The notes: a model not told the origin generated them from the sequence alone. A DNA stretch of 64,000 nucleotides from Bacillota bacterium (GCA_023433405.1 JAEZCT010000083.1:62001-126000), one strand, 5' to 3'; shown: positions 1 through 7,622, counted from the stretch's first letter. Program-made: numbers and translations.

Positions 1-345
1 GCCTGTTATGCCACGGGCGGCAAGCTCCCTAAGGCAGATAAAGCGCTGTTAAACGCGGTCATAGACGCTACCGCGGAGGGGTACTCCGTGCTAAAGGCAA
101 ACGGGCTTGCCATCGCGCCCGTGGAGGACGGGGCCTATGTGCGGGAGAAGCGCAGCGCTTACTATCGGATGCTGTGGATAATGACCAGAACCTTCCTCGG
201 GCGTTTGGCGGTAAGCGACCACGCAATGAGCGCGGTCGGTGAAATGACCGCCCTCAGCGAGGCGTTTGACCAGCTTAAAGCAAGGGCGGGCATCCCCACC
301 CCAGTGTGGGATAGCCTGGAGCGTAATCTTAACCCCGTTTTATAA
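1..345 (+). CDS. ketopantoate reductase-like protein, C-terminal part (truncated by window start)
   Basis: The frame is open from the first base and ends with TAA at 343-345, so only the last 114 residues are visible. The part seen looks like the helical C-terminal substrate-binding domain of the ApbA/PanE (2-dehydropantoate 2-reductase) family: a conserved-looking stretch with H-A-M-S-A-V-x-E-M around codon 75, then a G-I-P-T-P segment near the end, where family members have a similar GIxTP motif. Full proteins reduce ketopantoate to pantoate with NADPH in coenzyme A synthesis, but many paralogues have other substrates. The Rossmann half lies outside the window, so the assignment is moderate and the exact substrate is unknown. 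A GTG at 88 is an internal codon, not a start. Confidence 0.55.
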   Translation, partial: ACYATGGKLPKADKALLNAVIDATAEGYSVLKANGLAIAPVEDGAYVREKRSAYYRMLWIMTRTFLGRLAVSDHAMSAVGEMTALSEAFDQLKARAGIPTPVWDSLERNLNPVL

Positions 346-403
346 ACATCTCAAGCAATCCGATAGAATCTCCTAATAACCTTGAGGCGAACACTCTACA
401 AAA

Positions 404-431
404 AAGCTGGCGGACAAAATGCCGCCAGCTT
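404..431 (-). terminator. intrinsic terminator between convergent genes
   Basis: Ten-base-pair stem AAGCTGGCGG/CCGCCAGCTT with an 8-base loop. Read on the minus strand it is followed by a run of T, so it mainly ends the GGGtGRT/NifU operon. It may also stop the plus-strand gene that ends at 345. Confidence 0.7.
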
Positions 432-506
432 CATTTATAATAATAAGCGTAAGGAACTCACACCATTATCCATTTATCCGGCTCCCGTGAGTAGCTACTA
501 CAGTAG

Positions 507-1508
507 TTACTTCGCTATCGCCTGAGAGATTGCTACCGCAACCGCTACCGTCGCGCCGACCATGGGGTTGTTGCCCATGCCAAGGAAGCCCATCATCTCA
601 ACGTGCGCGGGAACCGAGGAGGAGCCTGCAAACTGCGCGTCCGAGTGCATACGGCCCATGGTATCGGTCATGCCGTAAGAAGCGGGGCCTGCCGCCATGT
701 TGTCGGGGTGCAGCGTTCTGCCCGTACCGCCGCCGGAAGCAACGGAGAAGTACTTTTTGCTCTGCTCCATGCACTCCTTCTTGTAGGTACCGGCAACGGG
801 ATGCTGGAAGCGAGTGGGGTTTGTAGAGTTGCCGGTGATGGAAACATCCACGCCCTCAAGATGCATAATGGCAACGCCCTCACGCACGTCATCCGCGCCG
901 TAGCAGCGGACGTTGGCGCGCTCGCCCTTGGAGTAGCCGATCTCGCGTACCACCTTGACCTCGCCGGAGGCGTAGTCAAACTGCGTCTGAACATAAGTAA
1001 AGCCGTTGATGCGGGAGATAATCTGTGCCGCATCCTTGCCAAGACCGTTAAGGATTACGCGCAGCGGCTCCTTGCGGGCCTTGTTGGCGTTCTTTACAAT
1101 ACCAATGGCGCCCTCGGCGGCGGCAAAGGACTCGTGACCCGCGAGGAACGCGAAGCACTTGGTTTCGTCACGCAGCAGCATAGCGCCAAGGTTACCGTGA
1201 CCAAGACCGACCTTTCTATCCTCGGCAACAGAACCGGGGATGCAGAACGCCTGAAGACCGATACCGATGGCCTCGGCAACCGCGTCGGCAGTCTTCGCGC
1301 CCTTCTTAATTGCGATAGCCGCGCCTACGGTGTACGCCCAGCAGGCGTTCTCAAAGGCGATGGGCTGGATAGCCTTGGTGATATCATAAGGGGAAACCCC
1401 TACCTCGTCGCAGATGCTCTTAGCGTCTTCAATGCTCTTAATACCGTACCCGGCAAGCGCGGCGTTAATCTTATCAATGCGCCGCTCATAGCTTTCAAAC
1501 AGTGCCAT
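507..1508 (-). CDS. GGGtGRT family protein
   Basis: A 333-residue protein carrying the signature ASGGGTGRTLHPDN near residue 260, which gives the GGGtGRT family (PF14057) its name. The family is widespread in anaerobic Firmicutes and its function is not established. It is typically encoded beside a NifU-like scaffold protein, and here it lies 14 bp downstream of one in the same operon. The C-terminus is rich in small residues (Gly, Ala, Val). The start at 1508 is preceded by a strong AGGAGGG ribosome site. The gene ends before a terminator at 404-431. Any role in iron-sulfur metabolism rests on the neighbour only; I see no catalytic motif of a known enzyme. Confidence 0.88.
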   Translation of the reverse strand: MALFESYERRIDKINAALAGYGIKSIEDAKSICDEVGVSPYDITKAIQPIAFENACWAYTVGAAIAIKKGAKTADAVAEAIGIGLQAFCIPGSVAEDRKVGLGHGNLGAMLLRDETKCFAFLAGHESFAAAEGAIGIVKNANKARKEPLRVILNGLGKDAAQIISRINGFTYVQTQFDYASGEVKVVREIGYSKGERANVRCYGADDVREGVAIMHLEGVDVSITGNSTNPTRFQHPVAGTYKKECMEQSKKYFSVASGGGTGRTLHPDNMAAGPASYGMTDTMGRMHSDAQFAGSSSVPAHVEMMGFLGMGNNPMVGATVAVAVAISQAIAK

Positions 1509-1522
1509 ACTTATTCTCCCTC

Positions 1523-2215
1523 CTATTCGTGACGCGGGTCGATGTACTTGGCGGCTTCTGCGAAGCGGCCGTACGAACCCGTCGCGTCGGCGAGAGCTTT
1601 TGCAGGCTCGACGCCCTTTTTAATCGCGGACATTGCCTTGCCCAGATGGATAAACTCATAGCCTATGACCTGACTCTCTTCGTCCAGCGCAAGGCGGGTA
1701 ACATAGCCCTCCGCCATCTCGAGATAGCGGACACCCTTTGCCTTTGTGCCGTACATGGTGCCGACCTGACTTCTCAGGCCCTTACCAAGATCCTCAAGAC
1801 CCGCTCCAATGGGCAATCCCCCTTCGGAGAACGCCGTCTGGGTGCGGCCGTAAACGATCTGCAAAAACAGCTCGCGCATTGCCACGTTAATGGCGTCGCA
1901 AACAAGGTCGGTGTTAAGCGCCTCAAGAAGTGTCTTGCCGGGCAGTACCTCCGACGACATGGCGGCGGAATGGGTCATGCCGCTGCAGCCGATGGTCTCT
2001 ACCAAGGCCTCCTCGATAATGCCGTCCTTGACATTAAGGGTCAGCTTGCACGCGCCCTGCTGGGGTGCGCACCAGCCCACACCATGGGTAAGACCGCTGA
2101 TGTCCTTAATCTCCTTTGCCTGTACCCATTTTCCCTCTTCCGGGATTGGGGCCGGGCCGTGGTCGGCGCCTTTTTTGACCTTACACATCTCTTCTACTTC
2201 GCTCGAATAGATCAT
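1523..2215 (-). CDS. NifU-like iron-sulfur cluster assembly scaffold protein
   Basis: First gene of a two-gene operon with the GGGtGRT protein. The sequence has NifU/IscU-type features: a G-W-C-A-P near residue 50 and C-S-G-M-T-H-S-A near residue 75, matching the scaffold-type Cys context. At about 230 residues it is longer than IscU (about 125-150), with an extra C-terminal region. The start at 2215 (MIYSSEV) is chosen because GGAAAGG lies 9 bases upstream; an upstream in-frame ATG at 2233 overlaps that ribosome site and one at 2221 is only 3 bases from it. Transcription probably starts from the consensus promoter at 2361-2389, leaving a leader of about 140 nt with a hairpin. NifU proteins assemble Fe-S clusters for delivery to apoproteins; which clients this one serves is unknown. 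Confidence 0.85.
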   Translation of the reverse strand: MIYSSEVEEMCKVKKGADHGPAPIPEEGKWVQAKEIKDISGLTHGVGWCAPQQGACKLTLNVKDGIIEEALVETIGCSGMTHSAAMSSEVLPGKTLLEALNTDLVCDAINVAMRELFLQIVYGRTQTAFSEGGLPIGAGLEDLGKGLRSQVGTMYGTKAKGVRYLEMAEGYVTRLALDEESQVIGYEFIHLGKAMSAIKKGVEPAKALADATGSYGRFAEAAKYIDPRHE

Positions 2216-2324
2216 AGTCATTTTCCTTTCCATCTGTACTTAAAAACTCCATACATTTCCCGCATGAAAAAAGCCGATGTTACCGCCGTTTACGGGCAGA
2301 TATCAGCTGTCAGGCTATTCATTA

Positions 2325-2350
2325 AAATACCGCGCGATTGTCGCGGTATT
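2325..2350 (-). promoter_or_regulatory. hairpin in the 5' leader of the NifU-like operon
   Basis: Perfect stem AATACCGCG/CGCGGTATT with a 7-base loop, just after the predicted transcription start of the minus-strand operon. There is no T run next to it, so it is not a simple terminator; it may stabilise the mRNA or be a regulatory element. Confidence 0.5.
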
Positions 2351-2360
2351 CCCGCGTTTT

Positions 2361-2389
2361 ATTATACAATGGACGCTACTGCTTGTCAA
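2361..2389 (-). promoter_or_regulatory. sigma-A promoter of the NifU-like/GGGtGRT operon
   Basis: Minus strand: TTGACA (2384-2389), 17-bp spacer, TATAAT (2361-2366). Both hexamers match the housekeeping consensus exactly, suggesting strong constitutive expression unless an unseen repressor acts. Confidence 0.85.
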
Positions 2390-2516
2390 TTAGTCGCATT
2401 CTGTCGAGTTGGACCGAGCGCGGTAAGATTATCACTTTTTCCAGATTCATTCGCCCACATTTTTGCGCTAAAGTATACCGAATGTTTTATTTTTTGAATA
2501 TAGTGTTAAGTTTTTA

Positions 2517-2545
2517 TTGACAATGCGCACATATTGCTGTACAAT
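2517..2545 (+). promoter_or_regulatory. sigma-A promoter of the zinc-ribbon gene
   Basis: TTGACA (2517-2522), 17-bp spacer, TACAAT (2540-2545). The start codon follows at 2600, giving a leader of about 47 nt. Confidence 0.8.
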
Positions 2546-2599
2546 TGCTCTAGTGCTCAGTGAAAATATGAGCATAATATTTAAAACGAGGTATTTCCA

Positions 2600-2872
2600 T
2601 TGAACCATCAGGACAAGACGCTGGTATGCAAAGAGTGTGGTCAGGAGTTCGTGTTCACCGCGAGTGAGCAGGATTTCTACGAAGAGAAGGGCTTTACCAA
2701 TGAGCCCCAGAGATGCAAGCCTTGCCGCGATTCGCGCAAGAACAACGGCAGACCCCAGAGGGAAATGTTTGACGCTGTTTGTGCCGACTGCGGAAAGACC
2801 TGCAAGGTTCCCTTCCAGCCCAGGGAGGATCGTCCGGTTTATTGCAGCGAGTGCTTCTCGAATCAAAGATAG
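2600..2872 (+). CDS. small zinc-ribbon protein
   Basis: A 90-residue protein with two pairs of CxxC: CKEC near residue 10 with CKPC near 40, and CADC near 62 with CSEC near 83. This matches the small zinc-ribbon-domain proteins common in Clostridia; each four-Cys set should bind one zinc ion. The function is unknown. The start is a TTG at 2600, supported by GAGG 8 bases upstream and by the consensus promoter at 2517-2545. An intrinsic terminator follows immediately, so the gene is a single-gene unit. Confidence 0.85.
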   Translation: MNHQDKTLVCKECGQEFVFTASEQDFYEEKGFTNEPQRCKPCRDSRKNNGRPQREMFDAVCADCGKTCKVPFQPREDRPVYCSECFSNQR

Positions 2873-2893
2873 CTCCAAAGCAAATACCGAACC

Positions 2894-2922
2894 AAATACG
2901 CCTTTCGGGGCGTATTTTTTTT
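2894..2922 (+). terminator. intrinsic terminator of the zinc-ribbon gene
   Basis: Nine-base-pair stem AAATACGCC/GGCGTATTT, 6-base loop TTTCGG, then a T run. Confidence 0.9.
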
Positions 2923-2926
2923 GCTG

Positions 2927-3037
2927 TTATCCTGATAACCGATTAAAAATGTATAAGGATCAAGTGAAAAGCTTTCGTTTATGGGTTTTCACACGGATTT
3001 TGATCTAAAACATCTACACTTTTTGAGGGTATTAGTT
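2927..3037 (-). repeat. palindromic repeat family 1, copy 1 (reverse orientation, diverged)
   Basis: Shares with other copies the core arm ATCAAGTGAAAAGCTTT, the opposing GGGTTTTCACACGGATTTT and the CTTTTTGAGG...ATTAGT end, in reverse orientation. It lies between the zinc-ribbon terminator and the promoter of the next gene. Confidence 0.75.
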
Positions 3038-3080
3038 TTACTTAGTACCGTGAGTGCTGACGTTTTTCGTTCTTTTTCGC

Positions 3081-3109
3081 TTTCACAATTATCCTTTGTG
3101 TGATAAAAT
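3081..3109 (+). promoter_or_regulatory. possible promoter of the thioredoxin-reductase-like gene
   Basis: TTTCAC, 17-bp spacer, TAAAAT. The match is only moderate. The leader to the ATG at 3215 would be about 100 nt. Confidence 0.4.
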
Positions 3110-3214
3110 CACGGTAAGCCGCCTAAATTGCGGATATTATTATAATTAAGGCTGATTGCGTATCTGTGTTCAGGCAGTCCGGCCGATTTTCGAAACAGGA
3201 AAGATGGTGATCCT

Positions 3215-4099
3215 ATGACAAAGGATGTAGTGATACTCGGCAGCGGTCCCGCGGGCATATCTGCAGCGGTTTACGCAGCACGGGCAGGATTATCGGTTCA
3301 GGTAATCGGAAAAAGCAACGGCTCGCTTTGGAAGGCCGAAAAAATTGAAAACTATTATGGTTTTGCTAAACCTATTTCGGGAGAGGACCTTATGAGCGCG
3401 GGCGTGGAGCAGGCACGCAGATTGGGCGTCGAGGTGCTGGAAGGCGAGGCGCTGGGGCTTACCTATGAGGCGGACGGCTTTGGTGTTTCCACCGTGTCGG
3501 CGGAGTTCCGCGCGCCCTCGGTTATTCTCGCCACCGGCAGCCAGCGCAAGACCCCTAAAATTCCCGGGCTTGCGGAGCTTGAGGGCAAAGGGGTGAGCTA
3601 CTGCGCGGTGTGCGACGCGTTTTTTTATCGCGGCAAGGATGTTGCGGTGCTTGGTGACGGCATTTATGCCCTGCACGAGGCGGCGGAGCTTGTGCCCGTG
3701 GTAGGCACGGTTACGCTGATTACCGACGGCAAGGAGCCGCCCGCCGACGTTCCCGGGCACCTGCGTGTGGTTACCGCAAAGATTACCGAGCTTAACGGCA
3801 GCGACCGACTGGAGAGCATTCGGTTTGAGGATGGCAGCGAGCTTGCGGTTAACGGGGTTTTCGTAGCGCTCGGGGTCGCGGGCAGCGGTGATTTTGCAAA
3901 AAAGCTGGGCGCGGAACTAAAGGGCAACTCTATCGTTGCAGACAGCGCGATGAAAACCAACGTCCCCGGACTCTTTGCGGCGGGTGACTGCACCGGCGGG
4001 CTTATGCAGGTGGCAAAGGCCGTATACGAAGGAATGGTAGCCGCTACCTCGGCGGTAAAGTACCTAAGAGAGCTCAAGCACGCAACGGCGCTATCATAA
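3215..4099 (+). CDS. thioredoxin-reductase-like flavoprotein lacking NADPH motifs (candidate ferredoxin-dependent type)
   Basis: A 294-residue FAD oxidoreductase with the TrxB layout: N-terminal FAD motif GSGPAGISAAVYAARAG, redox pair C130-A-V-C133 followed by DAFFYRGK, and a C-terminal FAD motif GLFAAGDCTGG. In NADPH-dependent TrxB the inserted domain carries GGGxxA and HRRxxxR. Here the first reads GDGIYA and the second is replaced by TDGKEPP, so the NADPH site is degraded. This is the pattern described for clostridial ferredoxin-dependent flavin thioredoxin reductase (FFTR). The protein should reduce thioredoxin or a related dithiol protein, possibly with electrons from ferredoxin; the electron donor is inference. 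The start at 3215 is preceded by a purine-rich AGGAAAGATGG segment. No thioredoxin gene is adjacent. Confidence 0.85.
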   Translation: MTKDVVILGSGPAGISAAVYAARAGLSVQVIGKSNGSLWKAEKIENYYGFAKPISGEDLMSAGVEQARRLGVEVLEGEALGLTYEADGFGVSTVSAEFRAPSVILATGSQRKTPKIPGLAELEGKGVSYCAVCDAFFYRGKDVAVLGDGIYALHEAAELVPVVGTVTLITDGKEPPADVPGHLRVVTAKITELNGSDRLESIRFEDGSELAVNGVFVALGVAGSGDFAKKLGAELKGNSIVADSAMKTNVPGLFAAGDCTGGLMQVAKAVYEGMVAATSAVKYLRELKHATALS

Positions 4100-4107
4100 T
4101 GCTTTAT

Positions 4108-4217
4108 AAGGATTTCAAAAAGGGTAAAATTGTAGATATAAATCCGCGTGAGAGCCAGTGAGCTAGGGCTTTTCGCTTGAATTTTTCACATGATGCTCTT
4201 TAAAATCGGATATTAGT
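4108..4217 (+). repeat. palindromic repeat family 1, copy 2 (diverged)
   Basis: Contains ATATAAATCCGCGTGAGAGCC, TTTTCGCTTGA and the end CTCTTTAAAATCGGATATTAGTA. It starts about 9 bp after the stop of the flavoprotein gene and precedes its terminator, so it would be part of the mRNA tail. Confidence 0.7.
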
Positions 4218-4265
4218 AAAAAAACTTCACGAAGCCCAGCGTCACGGGCTTTGTGAAGTTTTTTT
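4218..4265 (+). terminator. bidirectional intrinsic terminator
   Basis: Long near-perfect stem AAAAAAACTTCAC-AAGCCC/GGGCTT-GTGAAGTTTTTTT. A and T runs on the two sides allow termination in both directions; it lies between the convergent flavoprotein gene and birA. Confidence 0.9.
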
Positions 4266-4279
4266 AGCAAACGGTTTTA

Positions 4280-4361
4280 AACTAATCTCGTCAAAATACA
4301 GAGCTTTTCACTTGATTATATTATACTATTATCCGATTACTTTTATCGGATAATAGTATTA
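4280..4361. repeat. palindromic repeat family 1, copy 3 (shortened, rearranged)
   Basis: Begins ACTAATCTCG, carries the core GCTTTTCACTTGAT, then ends with a 37-bp perfect palindrome of two family ends (ATACTATTATCCGAT/ATCGGATAATAGTAT, 4323-4359). It looks like two element ends joined. Its edge overlaps the stop codon of birA (TTA at 4359-4361 on the plus strand). Confidence 0.7.
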
Positions 4362-5153
4362 CACATACCCGTAAAGCCCGCGCACTGAGGCCTCTCCCGC
4401 ATTGACGGTGAGAAGTCCACCCGGGGTGCGTACCAGCAGCGCACCGGCTTCGTCCATGTCCTCCGCTAAACCCTCCCGCGTATCGCCGCCAATGATAACC
4501 CGCACCTCGCGCCCCAACGTGATGCAGGCGGTTTTGTACTCGCGCAAAAGCGGTATAAGCCCTTCCGAAATCAGGCGCTCATAATAGCCCTCCAGCGCGT
4601 TTAGGATTAAGGCGGCGGCTTCATCCGGTTCATGCCGGGCAAAGCCCTCCGCGCATAGTGAGGTTGCCCAAGGCAGCCCAAGGCGGGTAAACTCCTCCGC
4701 TTCCTGAGTAAGGTTCATTCCTATCCCGCACACCGCAAAAGGATGCGCCCTCACCGCGCCTTCACACAGGATACCGCACACCTTCTTGCCGTTTAGCACA
4801 ATGTCGTTGGGCCATTTAATTCCGATATCGGCATTCGAGCCCGCAAGCCTTGAAAGGGCTGCAGAAACCGCAAGAGCGCACACAAACGGCAGCCCTTGAG
4901 TATGATGAACGGAAGGCGGTTTAAATAACGCCGACAGCGCGAGGGATTTTGGCATTTCGTCCTCCGAAAAATCGCTCCACTGTCTGCCCAGCCTGCCCTT
5001 GCCAGCTGTTTGCCTGCGCGCTGTCACCGCCGTACCGTGCGCAAGCCCTGCACCGTTTTCCTTTACATAATCGTTGGTCGAACCCAACTCCTCAAAGCAC
5101 AAATAGGGCCTGCCAAGCCATTTTGTGCTTAATCCATCCAGAGACGTCTGCAT
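4359..5153 (-). CDS. birA: biotin--[acetyl-CoA-carboxylase] ligase (group I, no DNA-binding domain)
   Basis: A 264-residue biotin protein ligase that joins biotin to the biotin-carrier protein of carboxylases using ATP. It shows the substrate-recognition S-T-N-D near residue 25, the nucleotide-binding GKGRLGRQW segment near residue 50 and the K-W-P-N-D motif near residue 113, followed by the small C-terminal beta domain. The N-terminal helix-turn-helix of bifunctional BirA repressors is absent, so this enzyme should not regulate transcription directly. The stop codon sits on the edge of a palindromic repeat. The next gene upstream, a phosphodiesterase in the same orientation, ends 40 bp away, so the two are probably co-transcribed. 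Confidence 0.93.
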   Translation of the reverse strand: MQTSLDGLSTKWLGRPYLCFEELGSTNDYVKENGAGLAHGTAVTARRQTAGKGRLGRQWSDFSEDEMPKSLALSALFKPPSVHHTQGLPFVCALAVSAALSRLAGSNADIGIKWPNDIVLNGKKVCGILCEGAVRAHPFAVCGIGMNLTQEAEEFTRLGLPWATSLCAEGFARHEPDEAAALILNALEGYYERLISEGLIPLLREYKTACITLGREVRVIIGGDTREGLAEDMDEAGALLVRTPGGLLTVNAGEASVRGLYGYV

Positions 5154-5193
5154 TGCGTCCCTCCTCCCTCCGCTAAAAACCTGTGCCGTTTTT

Positions 5194-5670
5194 CTAAAGC
5201 TCTACTACAACCGGCACAATGCCCGCCTCTGTGACGTCAATCATCCCGTAGCTCGCCCGCCCTGCGCGCGGGCTGGACGCGCTGCCGGGATTAAACAGGT
5301 ACACCCCGTCCTCATAGCCGGAAAAAGCAATATGCGTATGCCCAAATACCGCGACTCGCGCTCCATTTTCTTTGGCGGCCGTTAAGAGCTTTTGCGTCCC
5401 CCACTTCACCCCATAGTGGTCCCCGTGGGTCAAAAGAATTTTGACCTCACCCGCCATGACAACCCGGCTGGATTTCTCCGTTGAGGCAAAATCACAATTG
5501 CCTCGCACTGCGTGAAATGTCAGGCTGCCAAACTCATCCCGCACATTGCTAAGCTCCCGCTCGCCGTCACCCGCAAACAAAAACATGTGGGCATCCTTTT
5601 CATGCTTTAGCACAATCTCTCTTAAAACCCTCTCGTTACGGTGGGTGTCTGAAACAACAACTATTCTCAT
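5194..5670 (-). CDS. YfcE/MJ0936-type metallophosphoesterase
   Basis: A 158-residue calcineurin-like phosphodiesterase. The metal-binding motifs are in order: S-D-T-H near residue 8, A-G-D-G near 34, G-N-C-D near 57, T-H-G-D near 80 and G-H-T-H near 107. Length and order match the small YfcE/MJ0936 family, which hydrolyses phosphodiesters with a two-metal centre; the natural substrate is not known. It lies upstream of birA in the same direction with a 40-bp gap. ATG at 5670 is the first methionine and is preceded by AAGGG. Confidence 0.88.
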   Translation of the reverse strand: MRIVVVSDTHRNERVLREIVLKHEKDAHMFLFAGDGERELSNVRDEFGSLTFHAVRGNCDFASTEKSSRVVMAGEVKILLTHGDHYGVKWGTQKLLTAAKENGARVAVFGHTHIAFSGYEDGVYLFNPGSASSPRAGRASYGMIDVTEAGIVPVVVEL

Positions 5671-5958
5671 TTTGGTAAATCCCTTTTCCCAATTCTCATA
5701 AAATTATTGCCGGGCTTATCCTAAGACCTCTCACAGGGCAGACGTGTAAACGCGGAGTAGTCTATTTTGCTTTACTGTATCATATAAATAAGGTATAGTG
5801 CAAGCTTTATGCCCTGCACTTTGCTACTCTCTGATAAAAGCAAGGGTAAAAATTGCGTAAAAATTCATTTCATCGAATCATTGCATAAGGCATTGTACTT
5901 TTCCCTCCTGACAGCCCGGACCAAAATACTTTTCGTTTTTTGAAAGGAACGATGGCAC

Positions 5959-6225
5959 ATGGATAATAAGCAAGAGCTTTCACAGGAAAAATTCAATCAG
6001 CTGTTGGGGCTGGTCTCGAAAAAGATGGGCGTCGCCCCCGACGTTCTAAAAGCAAAGCTGGAAAGCGGCTCGTTTGATAACCTGATAAAGGGAATGAAAG
6101 AGGAGGACGCGAAAAAGTTCTGCAAGATGGCAGAGGACCCCAGCGCAATTAACTCCCTGCTTAAGAATCCCGACGCGGTAAAGAACCTTTCGGGTATGCT
6201 GGGTAAAAACGGTTCAAAGCGCTGA
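5959..6225 (+). CDS. small uncharacterised protein (88 aa)
   Basis: An 88-residue, charged, probably all-helical protein with no signal peptide or membrane segment. It has evenly spaced Leu/Lys/Asp patterns and two similar short helices (M-A-E-D-P-S-A-I-N-S-L-L and L-K-N-P-D-A-V-K-N-L). The start at 5959 has GAAAGGAACGATGG upstream. I do not recognise the family. It is followed at 80 bp by another small acidic helical protein in the same direction, so the two are probably expressed together. Confidence 0.7.
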   Translation: MDNKQELSQEKFNQLLGLVSKKMGVAPDVLKAKLESGSFDNLIKGMKEEDAKKFCKMAEDPSAINSLLKNPDAVKNLSGMLGKNGSKR

Positions 6226-6305
6226 CTCATACAAAGCCCGTATTTTTTATCTCGGGGCTCAAACCGCATATCCCGGCAGTTACCGGAGGGAAAGGGGACC
6301 TTGCT

Positions 6306-6779
6306 GTGGACGAAGACATCATGCAAAGGCTTGGCGATTTGCTCAGCAGCGAAGAGGGTCTTAACCGTGTAAGGGCAATGGCGGAGATGCTGGGCATCGG
6401 CGGTGAGGATGGTCCCGATCTTTCGGCGTTTAGCGGGTTGTTTAAGGGCGGACAATACAATGCGTCGGATGAGGGCGGCTCTTACGGCGGAGGGGGCGGC
6501 TCGAGGGAGAGCGGCAGGCAGCCGGATTTTGGCGATTTGGGCGGTCTTGGGGATATATTTAAGAACATCGATATGGGCACGGTGTTCAAGCTTTTTAACG
6601 CATACCGAAATACCGCCGACGGGGAAAGCGAGCGCCTGCTGCGCGCGTTAAAGCCAATGCTGACGGATAAACGGCAGGGCCGGGTGGATGAGGCGATTCA
6701 AATGATGAAGCTGATTGCCCTTCTGCCCCTTGTGATGGAGAGCGGGATATTAGGCAGCTTGTTCGGCGGCAAAAAATAG
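6306..6779 (+). CDS. uncharacterised acidic protein with glycine-rich linker (157 aa)
   Basis: A 157-residue protein that starts with GTG at 6306, behind a purine-rich GGAGGGAAAGGGG. It has an N-terminal helical part, a Gly/Ser linker near residues 55-75 (Y-G-G-G-G-G-S), and a C-terminal part that ends in a hydrophobic stretch (L-I-A-L-L-P-L-V-M-E-S-G-I-L-G) followed by G-K-K. The tail could be membrane-associated, but it is short. The family is not recognised. It is the middle gene of three small same-strand genes of unknown role. Confidence 0.7.
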   Translation: MDEDIMQRLGDLLSSEEGLNRVRAMAEMLGIGGEDGPDLSAFSGLFKGGQYNASDEGGSYGGGGGSRESGRQPDFGDLGGLGDIFKNIDMGTVFKLFNAYRNTADGESERLLRALKPMLTDKRQGRVDEAIQMMKLIALLPLVMESGILGSLFGGKK

Positions 6780-6805
6780 CCCTTCTCACAAACATGCTAT
6801 GCGTA

Positions 6806-6905
6806 ATACCAATCTCCTCAAAAAGAGCAAAAAAGTCCGTGTAAAAACCCATAAGCTAAAGATTTTCACATGATTTTTAAACTCTTTTAAATCCGTTATC
6901 AGTAT
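6806..6905 (+). repeat. palindromic repeat family 1, copy 4
   Basis: Starts ATACCAATCTCCTCAAAAAG, core GTGTAAAAACCCATAAGC and GATTTTCACATGATTTTTA, end ATCCGTTATCAGTAT. It begins 27 bp after the stop of the 157-residue protein gene. Confidence 0.85.
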
Positions 6906-6918
6906 AATGGCATGTAGC

Positions 6919-7024
6919 TTATTGGAGTATCCTAAATCAGCTTTATAAACTTCATGTGAGTTGGTCGGCTTTTTGGTAACCATCATCAAGTTGTTGGAAC
7001 GTCGGCTCCCGCGCCGACAGGCGG
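6919..7024 (+). repeat. repeat family 2, copy A
   Basis: About 106 bp that match, in reverse complement, positions 37552-37657. The conserved blocks are TTATTGGAGTATCC, TTGGTCGGCTTTT and a long block from CATCATCAAGTTGTTGGAAC to the GTCGGC/GCCGAC hairpin. It lies 13 bp after a family 1 repeat and upstream of the next small gene. Confidence 0.85.
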
Positions 7025-7088
7025 CAATCGAATATGCATAAAATCCGGAATCATTTTCACCGGTTCAGTTGAGGAGGGAATGCGCGTC

Positions 7089-7622
7089 ATGTGGAGCAAG
7101 GGCGGATACACGGACTATGACTTTCTGCGCATGAAGCAGGATGCCATACAACAAGCGCAGGAGATGAGCCGGCGCGCAGGCAGCGGAGGAAGCCAACCGC
7201 CCGGCGGCAAAGGGGATGGGTTTGGCAAGACGGCTATGCCCCCACCGCAAAGCCCGCCTCCAAACGCGACCGAAACACGCTGCCCCCGCTGCGGGCGCAT
7301 TATTCGTGACGGTAAGCATGTGTACACGACTGCGCAAAACCCCTCCGGCAATCGAAGAGCCGGGACAAAAGGCACGCCGCCGCCGCAGAACCATCCCCCA
7401 CCGGCCTATTCCCCTCCCCCACCCTCACCCTTTCCCCCTCCCCAGGCACAGGCCTACTATGAGGAGCCGCCCGATAAGGCAAAGCAAAAGCTGAACCTGC
7501 CTTTTTTAGGTGACATTGAGCTTGACCGGGACTTTTTAGTGATTGGCGGGCTGCTGCTGGTACTGTTAGCCGAGGACGGCGACAAGCTTTTGATGATGGC
7601 GCTGGTTTATATCCTGCTGTAA
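7089..7622 (+). CDS. proline-rich protein with zinc-knuckle-like CPRC and hydrophobic C-terminus
   Basis: A 177-residue protein. Start ATG at 7089 is chosen because AGGAGGG lies 10 bases upstream; an in-frame ATG at 7080 is too close. It has an N-terminal helical part, one C-P-R-C-G motif near residue 65, a low-complexity Pro-rich stretch near residues 95-125, and a C-terminal segment of about 30 residues with a conserved look (L-D-R-D-F-L-V-I-G-G then L-L-M-M-A-L-V-Y-I-L-L). Similar tails occur in small clostridial proteins of unknown role; I recall this as a type, not a named family. Only one CxxC is present, so a zinc site would need a partner. Confidence 0.7.
   Translation: MWSKGGYTDYDFLRMKQDAIQQAQEMSRRAGSGGSQPPGGKGDGFGKTAMPPPQSPPPNATETRCPRCGRIIRDGKHVYTTAQNPSGNRRAGTKGTPPPQNHPPPAYSPPPPSPFPPPQAQAYYEEPPDKAKQKLNLPFLGDIELDRDFLVIGGLLLVLLAEDGDKLLMMALVYILL

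Noticed and set aside
603..1532. Long open frame of 309 codons on the plus strand, antisense to the GGGtGRT gene
   Set aside because: It is the mirror of a well-supported gene with a recognised motif, has no ribosome site, and its translation resembles no protein. GC-rich third positions keep the opposite strand open.
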